Shown piece by piece: positions 24,229 to 33,759 of a stretch of 64,000 nucleotides of DNA. Position 1 is the first letter of the stretch, and every line of letters starts with the position of its first letter. Location: assembly GCF_041058985.1 (NCBI RefSeq), contig NZ_JBEHZE010000001.1, positions 2,542,001-2,606,000 on the forward strand, given 5' to 3'. The translations under genes and the position numbers were made by a program. Source of the stretch: Hyphococcus lacteus. Its GTDB lineage: Bacteria > Pseudomonadota > Alphaproteobacteria > Caulobacterales > Parvularculaceae. The notes below the pieces were generated by a model that was not told the DNA's origin, made no database searches, and worked only from the letters and a program-made list of their open reading frames with translations.

Positions 24229-27200
24229 ATGGAAGCATCATCGACCCTCAGCACAATCCGCCAACGGATCCGCGACCACTACCTATTGCCCGAGGAAACA
24301 CTGACCCCGAGATTGATCGACGCAGTTGAACTTGACGATGCGACCAGAGACCTTGCTCAGACTCAAGCCGCTAAATTCGTCCATGCCGCTCGGGCTGGTG
24401 CTGTTCGTTCGGGTCTTATCGACAAGTTCCTTCAAGAATACGGACTCTCGACCGCCGAAGGCGTAACGCTGATGCGCCTCGCGGAAGCTTTATTGCGTAC
24501 ACCCGACGCTGCAACTGCCGACGCCCTTATCGAAGACAAAATTGAAGCGGGAAATTGGGCGGCCCATAAAGGGAAAAGCCCGTTCCCATTGGTCAATTTT
24601 TCAACCCGTGCGTTGATGCTAACTGCTGCATGGCTCGACGACATCGAAGCCAAAGACCCATTGCGAAAAATGGCTGCAGCCACGAAGGCCGCACTTGATC
24701 GTTTAGGCGAGCCGGTGATCCGCGCCTCCGTTGCTCAGGCAATGCGTATCATGGGTGAACATTTTGTTTTGGGTGAGACCATCGATAGCGCCATGAAGCG
24801 CGCAAAACGGTTCGCCGAAAAGGGCTATGTTTTTTCTTTCGATATGCTCGGCGAAGCGGCACATACAGCCAAAGACGCTGACAAATATTTTCGCGACTAC
24901 GAAAACGCGATTGCGGCGATCGCAAAACATTCAACCCGCGAACGCGCCGCCGAAAATCCCGGTATTTCCGTCAAGCTCTCTGCACTGCATCCAAGGTATG
25001 AATACGTCAAAAAAGAGCGCGTCCTGAAAGAGTTGGGCGAACGTGTCCGCACGCTCGCGCTTCAGGCAAAAGCTGCAAATATGGGCTTTAATATTGACGC
25101 CGAAGAAGCAGACCGCCTCGACCTATCGCTCGATATCGTTGAGCTTTTAATGCGCGATCCGGAACTCGCGAATTGGACCGGGTTTGGCGTGGTTGTTCAG
25201 GCCTATCAACGACGCGCCACTGACGTCCTAGATTGGCTAGCGGCGCTCTCGCGCGAGACAGAGCGACGTATCATGGTGCGCCTCGTTAAGGGCGCGTACT
25301 GGGATTCAGAAATTAAACGCGCGCAAGTCATGGGCCTCGAAACATACCCAGTATTCACGCGTAAGGTATTGACAGACCTTAGTTATATTGCCTGTGCTCG
25401 AAAGCTATTTAACAATAGCGATGTGTTCTATCCGCAATTCGCGACCCACAATGCGCTCACGGCAACCATGGTTCAGGCGATGGCTGGCGACTTCAAAGAT
25501 TTTGAGCTTCAACGCCTGCATGGCATGGGCGAGGCCCTCCATGACAGTCTCATTGAAAGCGGTGCACGTTCGCGTATTTATGCCCCTGTTGGCGGACACA
25601 AAGAATTGCTGCCCTATCTTGTTCGTCGGTTGCTTGAGAATGGTGCGAATTCATCATTCGTCAATCAGTTGATCGACCCGGACCTATCCGTTGATGATGT
25701 GGTCGCTGACCCTCTCGAAGAAGTTGCCGAGCTTACGCAATACGCAAACCCCAGCATCCCCGCGCCCCGCGATTGCCTCAATGGTGAGCGGCTTTCCGCG
25801 CGGGGGCATGATGAAACCCATCCGCCCACGGCTCAAGGTTTTTCGCCCGATGCGCGTAATGTAATCGGCGATCTGGTTGCAAAGCCGATCATCAATGGTG
25901 AACCACGAAACGGGAAAAGCAACAATGTCGTCAATCCCGCTGACCACAGCGATGTAATCGGATGCGTCGAGAATGCGTCAGAGACAGATGTTGCCGCTGC
26001 CTGTGTTGCTGCGTCTGACTTTGCACCGAACTGGGCAAACACACCAGTCGCCGACCGCGCCAATATCCTTCGTCATGCTGCGGATCTATTAGAAACCCGT
26101 GATTATAAGCTTATGGCGCTTGCTGTTTTCGAAGCAGGAAAAAGCTGGCCGGACGCAATCGCCGAAATACGTGAGGCCGTGGATTTCTTGCGTTACTATG
26201 CCGACGAGGCTGAAAAGCTAACCGGATCACCTCTTGGTGTCGTTGCCTGCATATCCCCTTGGAATTTCCCACTTGCGATTTTCCTCGGACAAGTCAGCGC
26301 GGCACTGGCGGCGGGGAACTGCGTTATTGCAAAGCCAGCTGAACAAACGCCCTTAATCGCATTTGAAGCCATCAAACTGTTGCACGAGGCGGGTGTACCC
26401 GGAGGTGCTCTTCATTATCTCCCCGGTGACGGCCCCAGTGTCGGCGGTCCACTTGTCGCTCATCAGGTGATCAACGGCGTTATTTTCACAGGTTCAACCG
26501 AAGTCGCCCAACTCATTAAGCGCAGCATGAACGCGGCGAAAAAACATGATGCCGCTCTTATTGCCGAAACCGGCGGGATCAACGCAATGATTGTTGATTC
26601 AACGGCACTTCTTGAACAGGCTGTACACGACACAGTGTCGTCAGCATTCCAAAGTGCGGGGCAACGTTGCTCTGCATGCCGCGTGGTTTGCGTTCAAGAC
26701 GATATCGCCGAGCGTTTCATTGAAATGCTTGAAGGTTCAATGATTGAGCTACATCTCGGACTCCCAGCATCGTTATCAACTGATGTAGGGCCAGTCATTG
26801 ACGAAGAAGCAAAAGCGAACATCGCCACGCATATTCAGCGGCTAGATCAAATCGGCAAGAAAGTCGCGGAAATCAGCAACCACACTGAAGGTGGAACATT
26901 TATTGGCCCCGTTGCATATGAGCTAAAGTCCATCAGTGATGTAACACAAGAGGTTTTTGGCCCAGTACTTCACGTGGTCCGTTACCGTGCTGACGAATTG
27001 GATAAACTCATCGACGATATCAACGGGCTTGGCTTTGGTTTAACAATGGGGATTCACACGCGTATCGACGAAACGATGGAAGAAATTTCTCGTCGTGCTC
27101 GTGTCGGTAATCTTTATGTCAACAGAAACCAGATTGGTGCGGTTGTTGGCGTTCAACCTTTTGGTGGCGAAGGTCTTTCCGGGACAGGACCAAAAGCTGG

Positions 27201-27885
27201 CGGACCACACTACCTTCCGGCGCTTGTCAAACGACCCCGCCCAGAAGGCACTGCCCGGGCACCGATCAGCGAAGGAGAGACGAACGCCCAAGAAGATATT
27301 GCTCTTACGGCTGCATCTCTTAGCTACCGCGCGTGGAATACTGCCGACCGAGCAAGTTTCGTAAAAGCAATCATTCACAAGCTAAAGGATCCTGAGGCAG
27401 CCTCTATCAGTAAAATGATTGATCAGCTTGAGTTGAATGTGGAACTTCCTGGACCGACCGGCGAGTCAAATACACTAAAAAATCGTGGCCGTGGCGTTGC
27501 GCTTTGTTTGGGTGGTGACAATCATCTGAAACAAATTCTAATGGCCCTCGCCTGTGGGAATACGGTCGTAACCGTCGATGGAGAAGCAGCACAAAAGGTC
27601 CGCAATGCCGCCGAACAAGCAGGTGTTCCCGCTGGCGTGATCTCGATTATCAAGGAAAGTGTTTCAAGCGGCATTCTTAAAGACGAACGTTTGCGCGTTA
27701 TTGTTTTTGATGGTGGCGCGTCTGCGCGTGTTGAAGTCGAACACCGACTGGCCGACCGTAAAAGTTCGATCATACCTCTTGTTTCAACGCTCGACGCCCC
27801 TTGGCGTTTCATGACCGAACGCACGCTCACGATCAATACGACTGCCGCTGGCGGCGACGTTCGTTTGTTGTCCTTAGGCGAATAA
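24229..27885 (+). CDS. putA: Bifunctional proline dehydrogenase / pyrroline-5-carboxylate dehydrogenase
   Basis: A 1218-residue flavoenzyme that oxidises proline to glutamate. The FAD-dependent proline dehydrogenase half has YQRRATDVLDWL, RLVKGAYWDSEIKRAQ and YPQFATHNALTA (about residues 325-410), all typical. The aldehyde dehydrogenase half has NFPLAIFLGQ, ETGGINAMIV and the nucleophile in SAGQRCSACRV (about 805-815), and ends with GVQPFGGEGLSGTGPKAGGP. An extra C-terminal domain of about 200 residues follows, as in long PutAs. There is no ribbon-helix-helix DNA-binding segment, so another protein must regulate it. A structured hairpin region follows the stop codon, then a two-component pair. 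In E. coli the GG(Q)N of the ALDH motif has Q where this has I. Confidence 0.96.
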   Translation: MEASSTLSTIRQRIRDHYLLPEETLTPRLIDAVELDDATRDLAQTQAAKFVHAARAGAVRSGLIDKFLQEYGLSTAEGVTLMRLAEALLRTPDAATADALIEDKIEAGNWAAHKGKSPFPLVNFSTRALMLTAAWLDDIEAKDPLRKMAAATKAALDRLGEPVIRASVAQAMRIMGEHFVLGETIDSAMKRAKRFAEKGYVFSFDMLGEAAHTAKDADKYFRDYENAIAAIAKHSTRERAAENPGISVKLSALHPRYEYVKKERVLKELGERVRTLALQAKAANMGFNIDAEEADRLDLSLDIVELLMRDPELANWTGFGVVVQAYQRRATDVLDWLAALSRETERRIMVRLVKGAYWDSEIKRAQVMGLETYPVFTRKVLTDLSYIACARKLFNNSDVFYPQFATHNALTATMVQAMAGDFKDFELQRLHGMGEALHDSLIESGARSRIYAPVGGHKELLPYLVRRLLENGANSSFVNQLIDPDLSVDDVVADPLEEVAELTQYANPSIPAPRDCLNGERLSARGHDETHPPTAQGFSPDARNVIGDLVAKPIINGEPRNGKSNNVVNPADHSDVIGCVENASETDVAAACVAASDFAPNWANTPVADRANILRHAADLLETRDYKLMALAVFEAGKSWPDAIAEIREAVDFLRYYADEAEKLTGSPLGVVACISPWNFPLAIFLGQVSAALAAGNCVIAKPAEQTPLIAFEAIKLLHEAGVPGGALHYLPGDGPSVGGPLVAHQVINGVIFTGSTEVAQLIKRSMNAAKKHDAALIAETGGINAMIVDSTALLEQAVHDTVSSAFQSAGQRCSACRVVCVQDDIAERFIEMLEGSMIELHLGLPASLSTDVGPVIDEEAKANIATHIQRLDQIGKKVAEISNHTEGGTFIGPVAYELKSISDVTQEVFGPVLHVVRYRADELDKLIDDINGLGFGLTMGIHTRIDETMEEISRRARVGNLYVNRNQIGAVVGVQPFGGEGLSGTGPKAGGPHYLPALVKRPRPEGTARAPISEGETNAQEDIALTAASLSYRAWNTADRASFVKAIIHKLKDPEAASISKMIDQLELNVELPGPTGESNTLKNRGRGVALCLGGDNHLKQILMALACGNTVVTVDGEAAQKVRNAAEQAGVPAGVISIIKESVSSGILKDERLRVIVFDGGASARVEVEHRLADRKSSIIPLVSTLDAPWRFMTERTLTINTTAAGGDVRLLSLGE

Positions 27886-27896
27886 GCTAAAATACA

Positions 27897-27959
27897 GCGC
27901 GAAACGGACGGCCACCTGCGACATTCATCGCATCGTAGGGGCCGTTCGCCGCAGCGCGC
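27897..27959 (+). terminator. Strong nested hairpin downstream of putA
   Basis: Nested stems: outer GCGCG/CGCGC (27897-27901 and 27955-27959), main CGGACGGCC/GGCCGTTCG (27905-27913 and 27940-27948) with one G-T pair valid only on the plus strand, and inner TGCGA/TCGCA. It is followed by TTGCATTT, a weak T-tract. It starts 11 bp after the putA stop codon and 31 bp before the next start codon, so it may terminate putA or tune expression of the sensor kinase. Confidence 0.55.
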
Positions 27960-27990
27960 TTGCATTTCAACCCGGACAGGTTTGGTTTCA

Positions 27991-29208
27991 ATGAGTAAAC
28001 ACAAGCAATTACAACCTTCTGAGTACATCCATATGAGTTCCGTCGATATTGCAGCCCAACAGGCCGGGCCATTCATTCCAACCCAGGGGCGATCCCGGGC
28101 ATGGATGAATTGGTTCTTTGCCGATAAGGGCCGGATGTTTTGGATCCTTCAGATCGCCGGTTGGCTTGGGTTCTTCGCCCTTCACATTCTCAGTGTTTCA
28201 ACATTCGTTGCAGGGCGATCACCAGACTCTCTTCTCTATTCCGTCGCGTCATCGCTTATCGGGTTTATGACAACAAGCATCCTCGCGCGACCAATATATT
28301 GGTTCGCTCGACGCCAAGGCCCCGTCGTCTTGCTTGTTATCGTGCTCACTTCGACCATTTTGATGGCAATCGCAATGTCAGCGATGAAAGCGCAGACCTT
28401 CGGCTTTCTTTTTGGCAATGCATGGATGGATTTACGCGGTGCGAGCCTCGGTACAACAAACTATTTGTTGCTGATCGTTCCCGATCTTCCCGTGAACATC
28501 TTTTTACTTGGGTCATGGGCCGGGTTTTATTTTGGTATCAATTATTACTTAAAATTCCGCAGCGAAATGGACCGGGCATTACAATCGGCACGGCTCGCAG
28601 ACCAGGCACAGTTAAAAATGCTGCGATATCAATTAAATCCTCATTTTTTGTTTAATACGTTGAACGCCATTTCTACACTCGTGATGGAGCAAGATGGCAA
28701 ACAAGCCAACGCTATGCTTACACAGCTATCTGCCTTTTTGCGATACTCGCTCGATAGCGATCCATTGCAAAAAACAACGCTAGCTGACGAAGTGCGCGCA
28801 CTGCAACTCTATCTTGATATTGAAAAAACTCGGTTTGCGGACCGACTAAATGTAAAGTTTGACATCGACGAAGATACAATGCGTGCCTACGTACCCTCAC
28901 TCATTCTTCAACCTGCTATCGAAAATGCGATTAAATATGCCATCGCCCAAATGGAAAGCGGTGGCGAAATTCTAATCGAAGCAAAGCGTGAGCGCGACAC
29001 CCTTGTATTGCGGGTGTGTGACAACGGACCAAACGCGCCTGAAGACCCGCATGCACTGTTGTCAGACGTAAAAAATGGCGTGGGACTCGTCAATATGCGG
29101 GACCGGCTTTTGTTTATGTATCAAAAACGAAGTGAATTCCAACTTGAAAAAATCGATCCGCAAGGGCTTTGCGTCAATTTGCGGTTACCGTACGAAACAC
29201 GGGGATAA
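27991..29208 (+). CDS. Sensor histidine kinase, LytS/YehU-type
   Basis: A 405-residue membrane kinase. Four membrane helices fall at about residues 50-72, 82-100, 112-131 and 158-186. After a short linker comes the phospho-acceptor motif LRYQLNPHFLFNTLNAIS with H218, characteristic of His_kinase (PF06580) proteins, then the ATPase domain with LQPAIENAIKYAI and DNGPNAP / NGVGLVNMRDRL. ATG 27991 (MSKHKQ) is preferred to the upstream TTG. It ends 2 bp before the LytTR response-regulator gene, forming a two-component system. Signal unknown; it follows putA but no direct link to proline is visible. Confidence 0.88.
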   Translation: MSKHKQLQPSEYIHMSSVDIAAQQAGPFIPTQGRSRAWMNWFFADKGRMFWILQIAGWLGFFALHILSVSTFVAGRSPDSLLYSVASSLIGFMTTSILARPIYWFARRQGPVVLLVIVLTSTILMAIAMSAMKAQTFGFLFGNAWMDLRGASLGTTNYLLLIVPDLPVNIFLLGSWAGFYFGINYYLKFRSEMDRALQSARLADQAQLKMLRYQLNPHFLFNTLNAISTLVMEQDGKQANAMLTQLSAFLRYSLDSDPLQKTTLADEVRALQLYLDIEKTRFADRLNVKFDIDEDTMRAYVPSLILQPAIENAIKYAIAQMESGGEILIEAKRERDTLVLRVCDNGPNAPEDPHALLSDVKNGVGLVNMRDRLLFMYQKRSEFQLEKIDPQGLCVNLRLPYETRG

Positions 29209-29210
29209 AA

Positions 29211-30026
29211 ATGACAGACGAAAAAATTCGCGTCCTTTTAGTCGACGATGAACCATTGGCCCTTCGCGGCTTAAAGCTCCGGCTAGAGACCTTTCCTGAG
29301 GTTGAAATCATCGGTCAGTCCACGAATGGCCGAGAGGCCGTAAGAGATATCAAGGCGCTATCACCGGACCTCGTGTTCCTCGATATTCAAATGCCGGGGC
29401 TTGATGGTTTCGGCGTCGTACGGGCGATGATTGGTGCGCCCGCTCCTTTGTTCATATTCGTCACAGCCTACGACAAATATGCGATCGAAGCTTTTGAGGC
29501 GAATGCGCTCGATTACATCGTAAAGCCCGTTGAAGAAGAACGTTTAAGTGATGCGCTACACCGCGCACGCGAAGCGATTAAAAACAAAGTGGCATCAAAA
29601 AGGGAGTCAAAATTGATTGAAATGTTAGCATCGCTTTCGGACGATGACCGCGATCGCATAAAAGAATTGATCAGTGATCCAGCATGGACCGAAAAACAGC
29701 GCTATTCTGAACGGCTTTCATTCAAAGATGGCTCAAAAGTTGTCGTGCTCATGGCCGAAGAAATTGAGTGGATTGATGCCGCTGGTGATTATATGTGCAT
29801 CCACGCGAGCGGAAAGACACATATTATTCGTGAAACAATGAAAGCGCTTCAATCCCGACTTGACCCTGCCCGCTTCCAACGCATTCACCGTTCAGCCATC
29901 GTCAATATCAGCAAAGTAAAAGAGCTACACCCCCATTCTAATGGTGAGTACTTCATCATCCTCGAAAATGGGGCCGAATTAAAACTCTCACGTTCTTACA
30001 AAGAGGTCGTCGCTCGTTTTCTCTAA
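29211..30026 (+). CDS. LytTR-family response regulator
   Basis: A 271-residue regulator partnered with the kinase that ends 2 bp upstream. The receiver domain has the acidic pocket VDDE (about residues 11-14), phospho-acceptor D58 in FLDIQMPG and KPV near 105. The LytTR DNA-binding domain occupies about 165-265 (ERLSFKDGSKVVVL, then FQRIHRSAIVNISKVKEL), ending in the usual RSYKEVVARFL. Start ATG 29211 is immediately after the kinase stop; the frame is open upstream within the kinase. Targets are unknown. Confidence 0.9.
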   Translation: MTDEKIRVLLVDDEPLALRGLKLRLETFPEVEIIGQSTNGREAVRDIKALSPDLVFLDIQMPGLDGFGVVRAMIGAPAPLFIFVTAYDKYAIEAFEANALDYIVKPVEEERLSDALHRAREAIKNKVASKRESKLIEMLASLSDDDRDRIKELISDPAWTEKQRYSERLSFKDGSKVVVLMAEEIEWIDAAGDYMCIHASGKTHIIRETMKALQSRLDPARFQRIHRSAIVNISKVKELHPHSNGEYFIILENGAELKLSRSYKEVVARFL

Positions 30027-30086
30027 AATTTGGCGCTGGCCTATCGCAGGATCGGTGACTAGATTGAGCTTTTTGCGAGCACGTTC

Positions 30087-30848
30087 ATGTCGGTCCTGCT
30101 AGCCACTTTATTTTTCATCACGGCCGCGCTTTATGCATCCGTCGGCTTTGGCGGCGGATCGACCTATAATGCGTTACTCGTTCTATACGGCGTAGACTAC
30201 CGTGTCCTCCCGACTATTGCATTGGTGTGCAACATCCTTGTGGTCGCGGGTGGATCGTGGCGTTTCGCAAGTGCTGGCCATCTCAATTTTAAAAAGCTTT
30301 TGCCCTTTGTGGCGACATCTATTCCGCTTGCGTGGTTGGGCGGGCGAATTCCAATTTCCGAAACAATTTTTATTGGCGCGCTTGGCTTTTCTCTCTTAGC
30401 GGCGGGCCTTCATCTCAGCTTTGGTCAAAAAAATAGTCCTATCGAAGCCACAAAACCATCATCGCCCTACATTGGTGCATTGGTCGGCGGCAGCATTGGA
30501 TTTCTATCCGGTTTGGTTGGTATCGGTGGCGGAATTTTTCTTGCGCCGGTCCTATACTTTCTTCGCTGGGGACGGCCAAAAGAAATCGCCGGCGCGTGTA
30601 GTCTTTTTATACTTGTGAATTCAATTTCCGGACTAACTGGACAGGTCACTAAACTAAACGATCTGGGGACGCTGACACTTGTATCGCAATATTGGGCACT
30701 TTTTCCGGCAGTATTAATTGGGGGGCAAATAGGATCTCGGTTCGCCAATTACCGATTAAAAAATGCAACTATAAAACACCTAACAGCCATTCTGATTTTA
30801 TATGTCAGTATTCGACTTATTTTGCGTTGGGTTAATTTAGTTTTTTAA
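30087..30848 (+). CDS. TauE/SafE family permease (sulfite or anion exporter)
   Basis: A 253-residue inner-membrane protein with about eight helices and the family repeat motifs FGGGSTYNALLVL (about 21-33) and VGGSIGFLSGLVGIGGGIFL (about 130-150). These proteins export sulfite, sulfoacetate or other small anions, and some take up sulfate or hydrogen sulfide derivatives. It follows the response regulator by 60 bp on the same strand, so it could be the end of that operon or a separate unit. Its 3' end overlaps moeA tail to tail by 4 bp. Substrate is not shown. Confidence 0.78.
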   Translation: MSVLLATLFFITAALYASVGFGGGSTYNALLVLYGVDYRVLPTIALVCNILVVAGGSWRFASAGHLNFKKLLPFVATSIPLAWLGGRIPISETIFIGALGFSLLAAGLHLSFGQKNSPIEATKPSSPYIGALVGGSIGFLSGLVGIGGGIFLAPVLYFLRWGRPKEIAGACSLFILVNSISGLTGQVTKLNDLGTLTLVSQYWALFPAVLIGGQIGSRFANYRLKNATIKHLTAILILYVSIRLILRWVNLVF

Positions 30849-32032
30849 CGCAGTCGAATGATCTCGACTTCATGCCCGGCACTTAATGCCGACGCATTCG
30901 CTGGGCATCGTATCAGAGCATCTGCGAGATCGAACGGCAAAAGTAGCGAGCTATCTTGATTAGGTGATGCAACTACTTCTAATTTATTATCTGTTTCAAA
31001 CATTTGAGCACGGAGGTATGACTCCCGCGCGCCATTCGCTGCAATGGCTTCTTTTAATGATGCAATTTCCCGAGCCGACTTGAAATCCTCACCCGCTAGT
31101 TTTCGCACCAATGGTTGAAGAAAAAGCGCCGCTGTAACAATAGCCGAAGCCGGATTCCCAGGAAGACCGATTACGCGCGTTTTGTCGATATTGCCAAACC
31201 AGGTTGGTTTTCCCGGCCTAACCGCAATTTTTGAAAAGACAATGGTGCCGCCAACCGCCGCGAAAGCCGACTTAACGAAATCATAGTCACCAACTGATGC
31301 CCCACCAATTGGGACAATAATGTCTGCATCCTGACCACGTTCAAAAAAACGACACAAGGCCGCTTCGTCATCGGGGGCGCAGCCTAAATAAATTGGTTCT
31401 CCGCCCCAACGTTTTATCATTGCGCTCAACGCAAAATGATTAGCGTTCACTATCTGGCCAGACGTTAATTCCGATCCCGGCTCGACCAATTCGTCGCCAT
31501 TGGAAAAAAGCGCAACTTTCGGTCTGCGTCGCACTGAAACTTTCCCAATATTCGCAGCAGCACAAATTGCGCCATGAATTTCATGAAATCGAGTCCCTTC
31601 GCCGACAATCACATCGCCACTTTGAAAATCTACACCCGCTGGACGGATATGCGCCGGTGATTGTTGCTCGCTATTCACCCGAATAACATCGCATTCACGA
31701 ACAACATCTTCTTGAATGATCACATGGTTCGCACCTTCAGGAACAACGCCGCCAGTAAAAATCCGCACTGCTTCATTCGGCCCTACGCAACCATCGAATG
31801 GCACGCCCGCCGGTGCCTCGCCAATAATCGATAAAACCGCGCCTTGACCAGCACTAGAAAATTGAACCGCATAACCATCCATCGCCGAAGCAGAAAATGG
31901 CGGCTGGGTCATATGAGCAATGACATCGCTAGCTGCAATACGCCCGGGCAAAGCGGAAAGAGAAACGAACTCTGCGCCAATAGACGTTACGCCACTTAGA
32001 ATATGATCAATGGCCTCATCAACGCTGATCAT
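30845..32032 (-). CDS. moeA: Molybdopterin molybdenumtransferase
   Basis: Inserts molybdenum into molybdopterin-AMP at the last stage of cofactor synthesis. The 395-residue protein has the conserved PPFSASAMDGYAV (about 43-55), EAPAGVPFDG, an FTGGVVPEGANHVIIQED (about 90-107), and the MoCF-biosynthesis domain with NGDELVEPG (about 178-186) and VIGLPGNPASAIVTAALFL. It is the last gene of a tight operon and overlaps moaC by 4 bp. At its own end it overlaps the convergent exporter gene. No modulator or repressor of molybdate use is visible in this operon. Confidence 0.93.
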   Translation of the reverse strand: MISVDEAIDHILSGVTSIGAEFVSLSALPGRIAASDVIAHMTQPPFSASAMDGYAVQFSSAGQGAVLSIIGEAPAGVPFDGCVGPNEAVRIFTGGVVPEGANHVIIQEDVVRECDVIRVNSEQQSPAHIRPAGVDFQSGDVIVGEGTRFHEIHGAICAAANIGKVSVRRRPKVALFSNGDELVEPGSELTSGQIVNANHFALSAMIKRWGGEPIYLGCAPDDEAALCRFFERGQDADIIVPIGGASVGDYDFVKSAFAAVGGTIVFSKIAVRPGKPTWFGNIDKTRVIGLPGNPASAIVTAALFLQPLVRKLAGEDFKSAREIASLKEAIAANGARESYLRAQMFETDNKLEVVASPNQDSSLLLPFDLADALIRCPANASALSAGHEVEIIRLR

Positions 32033-32514
32033 TTTACCGCCCGCTTAAATTCACCAGATTTACCGCCCGATTTTTCCATCAATTTGACGTCTTCGATCAC
32101 CATCGATTTATCAACTGCCTTAGCCATATCGTAAATCGTAAGACAAGCAGTCATAACCGATGTTAGCGCCTCCATCTCAACCCCTGTTTTACCGGTGGTC
32201 TTAACTTCCGCCGTCACAACGAAAGCGTGATCATCATCGTGTGGCAGCACAGTTAAATTCACGCCCGTAATAGGCAACGGGTGACAGAGCGGAATTAGGT
32301 CGCTCGTTCGCTTGGCGCCCATAACACCTGCAAGCTCGGCGATACTACCGATATCTCCCTTTTTGACGCCCTCGCGACGAATAATATCATAGCTGACTTG
32401 GGAGAATACAACACGGCCCGTCGCTTTTGCGCTTCGCATTGTGTCACCTTTGTCGGAGACATCTACCATCCGTACACGACCGTCTTTATCGAAATGCGTA
32501 AGCTGATCGGTCAT
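32029..32514 (-). CDS. moaC: Cyclic pyranopterin monophosphate synthase
   Basis: Acts after MoaA to convert 3',8-cyclo-GTP to cPMP, the first stable pterin of the molybdenum-cofactor path. The 161-residue protein has the usual opening FDKDGRVRMVDVSDKGDT, the active-site segment LIPLCHPLPITG (about 77-88) and VEMEALTSVMTACLTIYDMAK. It is encoded between moaB (1-bp overlap with its start) and moeA (4-bp overlap), a compact arrangement that suggests coupled translation. Confidence 0.95.
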   Translation of the reverse strand: MTDQLTHFDKDGRVRMVDVSDKGDTMRSAKATGRVVFSQVSYDIIRREGVKKGDIGSIAELAGVMGAKRTSDLIPLCHPLPITGVNLTVLPHDDDHAFVVTAEVKTTGKTGVEMEALTSVMTACLTIYDMAKAVDKSMVIEDVKLMEKSGGKSGEFKRAVK

Positions 32515-33044
32515 TACTTCTCCATCAGGCGCGGCATTAATTCCACTAAATTACATGGCCGGTACCGCAAATCTAGCTGATAAGAAATAACCTTATCCCA
32601 TCCATCTTTCACGGCACCATTTGACCCCGGCAAGCAGAAAATGAAGGTTCCACGCGCTAAGCCCGCAGTCGCGCGCGATTGCAACGTCGACAAACCGACG
32701 CTTTCGAAACTCACTTGATGAAAGATCACAGAAAATCCTTCGATCTCTTTTTCGAACAACGGTTTTACGGCATCTGGTGTTACGTCCCGCCCCGTAAGCC
32801 CGGTGCCGCCAGTTGAAATAACTACATCAACTTCTGGATTGTCTATCCACATAGAGACCTGATTTTGAATAGCGTCTTTATCATCACGCACAATCGAACG
32901 CTCAGCGAGGACATGCCCGGCCGCTTCAATCCGCTGAGCCAAAACATCGCCTGATGTGTCATTTTCCGCTGTTCGCGTATCAGAGACCGTCAGTACAGCG
33001 ACGCGTACTGATTTGAAATCCAATGCTTCATTTATGCCATGCAT
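32514..33044 (-). CDS. moaB: Molybdenum cofactor biosynthesis protein B (MogA/MoaB family)
   Basis: A 176-residue protein of the family that binds molybdopterin and adenylylates it. Key motifs are VAVLTVSDTRTAENDTSG (about 15-32), the GGTGLTGRD (about 80-88) nucleotide motif and LPGSNGAVKDGWDKVI near the C terminus. The operon also has moeA but no separate mogA, so this protein may supply the MogA adenylation step. It is 5 bp from moaE and overlaps moaC by 1 bp. Confidence 0.92.
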   Translation of the reverse strand: MHGINEALDFKSVRVAVLTVSDTRTAENDTSGDVLAQRIEAAGHVLAERSIVRDDKDAIQNQVSMWIDNPEVDVVISTGGTGLTGRDVTPDAVKPLFEKEIEGFSVIFHQVSFESVGLSTLQSRATAGLARGTFIFCLPGSNGAVKDGWDKVISYQLDLRYRPCNLVELMPRLMEK

Positions 33045-33049
33045 TCTTT

Positions 33050-33502
33050 TTAGCCCTTATCCCAACGTTTTACGTCATCGTAATCTTCTGTACGCGGTTC
33101 AATCCACGCTTCGCTGCCCGACCGTATCTCTTTTTTCCAGAACATCGCTTTCGTCTTTAAAAAATCCATCAGGAAATCTGCGGCTTCAAAAGCTTGACGT
33201 CGATGTGCGGCGCTAACACAAACCATAACAATAGGCTCTCCGGGTGATAAATCACCCACGCGATGAACAATCGACACACGATTAATCGACCATCGTTCAA
33301 ATACGGTTTTCATAAATTCTTGGATTGAACGCTCAGTCATCCCCGGAAAATGTTCCAGTTTGAGTGTCGTCACCGCTTCATGTTCGGCCTGACCGCGAAC
33401 CTTACCAACAAAACTAACAATTGCGCCGTCATCCGACGAGCCGTTCTGAAAAATTGACAACTTATCTGCTGGATCGAATGGTTCTTTAGCAATCTCGATC
33501 AC
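33050..33502 (-). CDS. moaE: Molybdopterin synthase catalytic subunit
   Basis: Large subunit of molybdopterin synthase, which adds the dithiolene sulfurs from MoaD-thiocarboxylate. The 150-residue protein shows AIVSFVGKVRG (about 28-38), LKLEHFPGMTE (about 47-57), RVGDLSPGEPIVMVCVSAAHR (about 81-101) and FLKTKAMFWKKE with the conserved lysines (about 119-130). Length is normal. It follows moaD by 4 bp, giving a coupled synthase pair. Confidence 0.95.
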   Translation of the reverse strand: MIEIAKEPFDPADKLSIFQNGSSDDGAIVSFVGKVRGQAEHEAVTTLKLEHFPGMTERSIQEFMKTVFERWSINRVSIVHRVGDLSPGEPIVMVCVSAAHRRQAFEAADFLMDFLKTKAMFWKKEIRSGSEAWIEPRTEDYDDVKRWDKG

Positions 33503-33506
33503 GGCA

Positions 33507-33758
33507 TTACCCTCCGCTCACAGGAGGTAAAAATCCAATTTCATCACACTCGTTTATGGTCTGAAATCTATCCACTATATTTTCGTTGATAACGTAGCGC
33601 ACAGAAATTTCGCCGATCGCGTTACCCAAGACGTGATCATCTTTTTCAATCGCTTTGATCAAGTCGTTAAGTGTATTCACGCCGGCCGGAAGCGGTATCT
33701 TGCGCTCTCGTCCGCCTGCTAGATCTCCAAGTTTTCCAAAAAACAAAAGGCGGGCCAC
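33507..33758 (-). CDS. moaD: Molybdopterin synthase sulfur carrier subunit
   Basis: An 83-residue ubiquitin-like sulfur carrier ending in PPVSGG; the terminal Gly-Gly becomes the thiocarboxylate. The start LLFFGKLGDLAGGRER is typical. It lies 1 bp after moaA and 4 bp before moaE. The MoaD-activating enzyme MoeB is not in this operon. Confidence 0.95.
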   Translation of the reverse strand: MARLLFFGKLGDLAGGRERKIPLPAGVNTLNDLIKAIEKDDHVLGNAIGEISVRYVINENIVDRFQTINECDEIGFLPPVSGG

Positions 33759-33759
33759 T

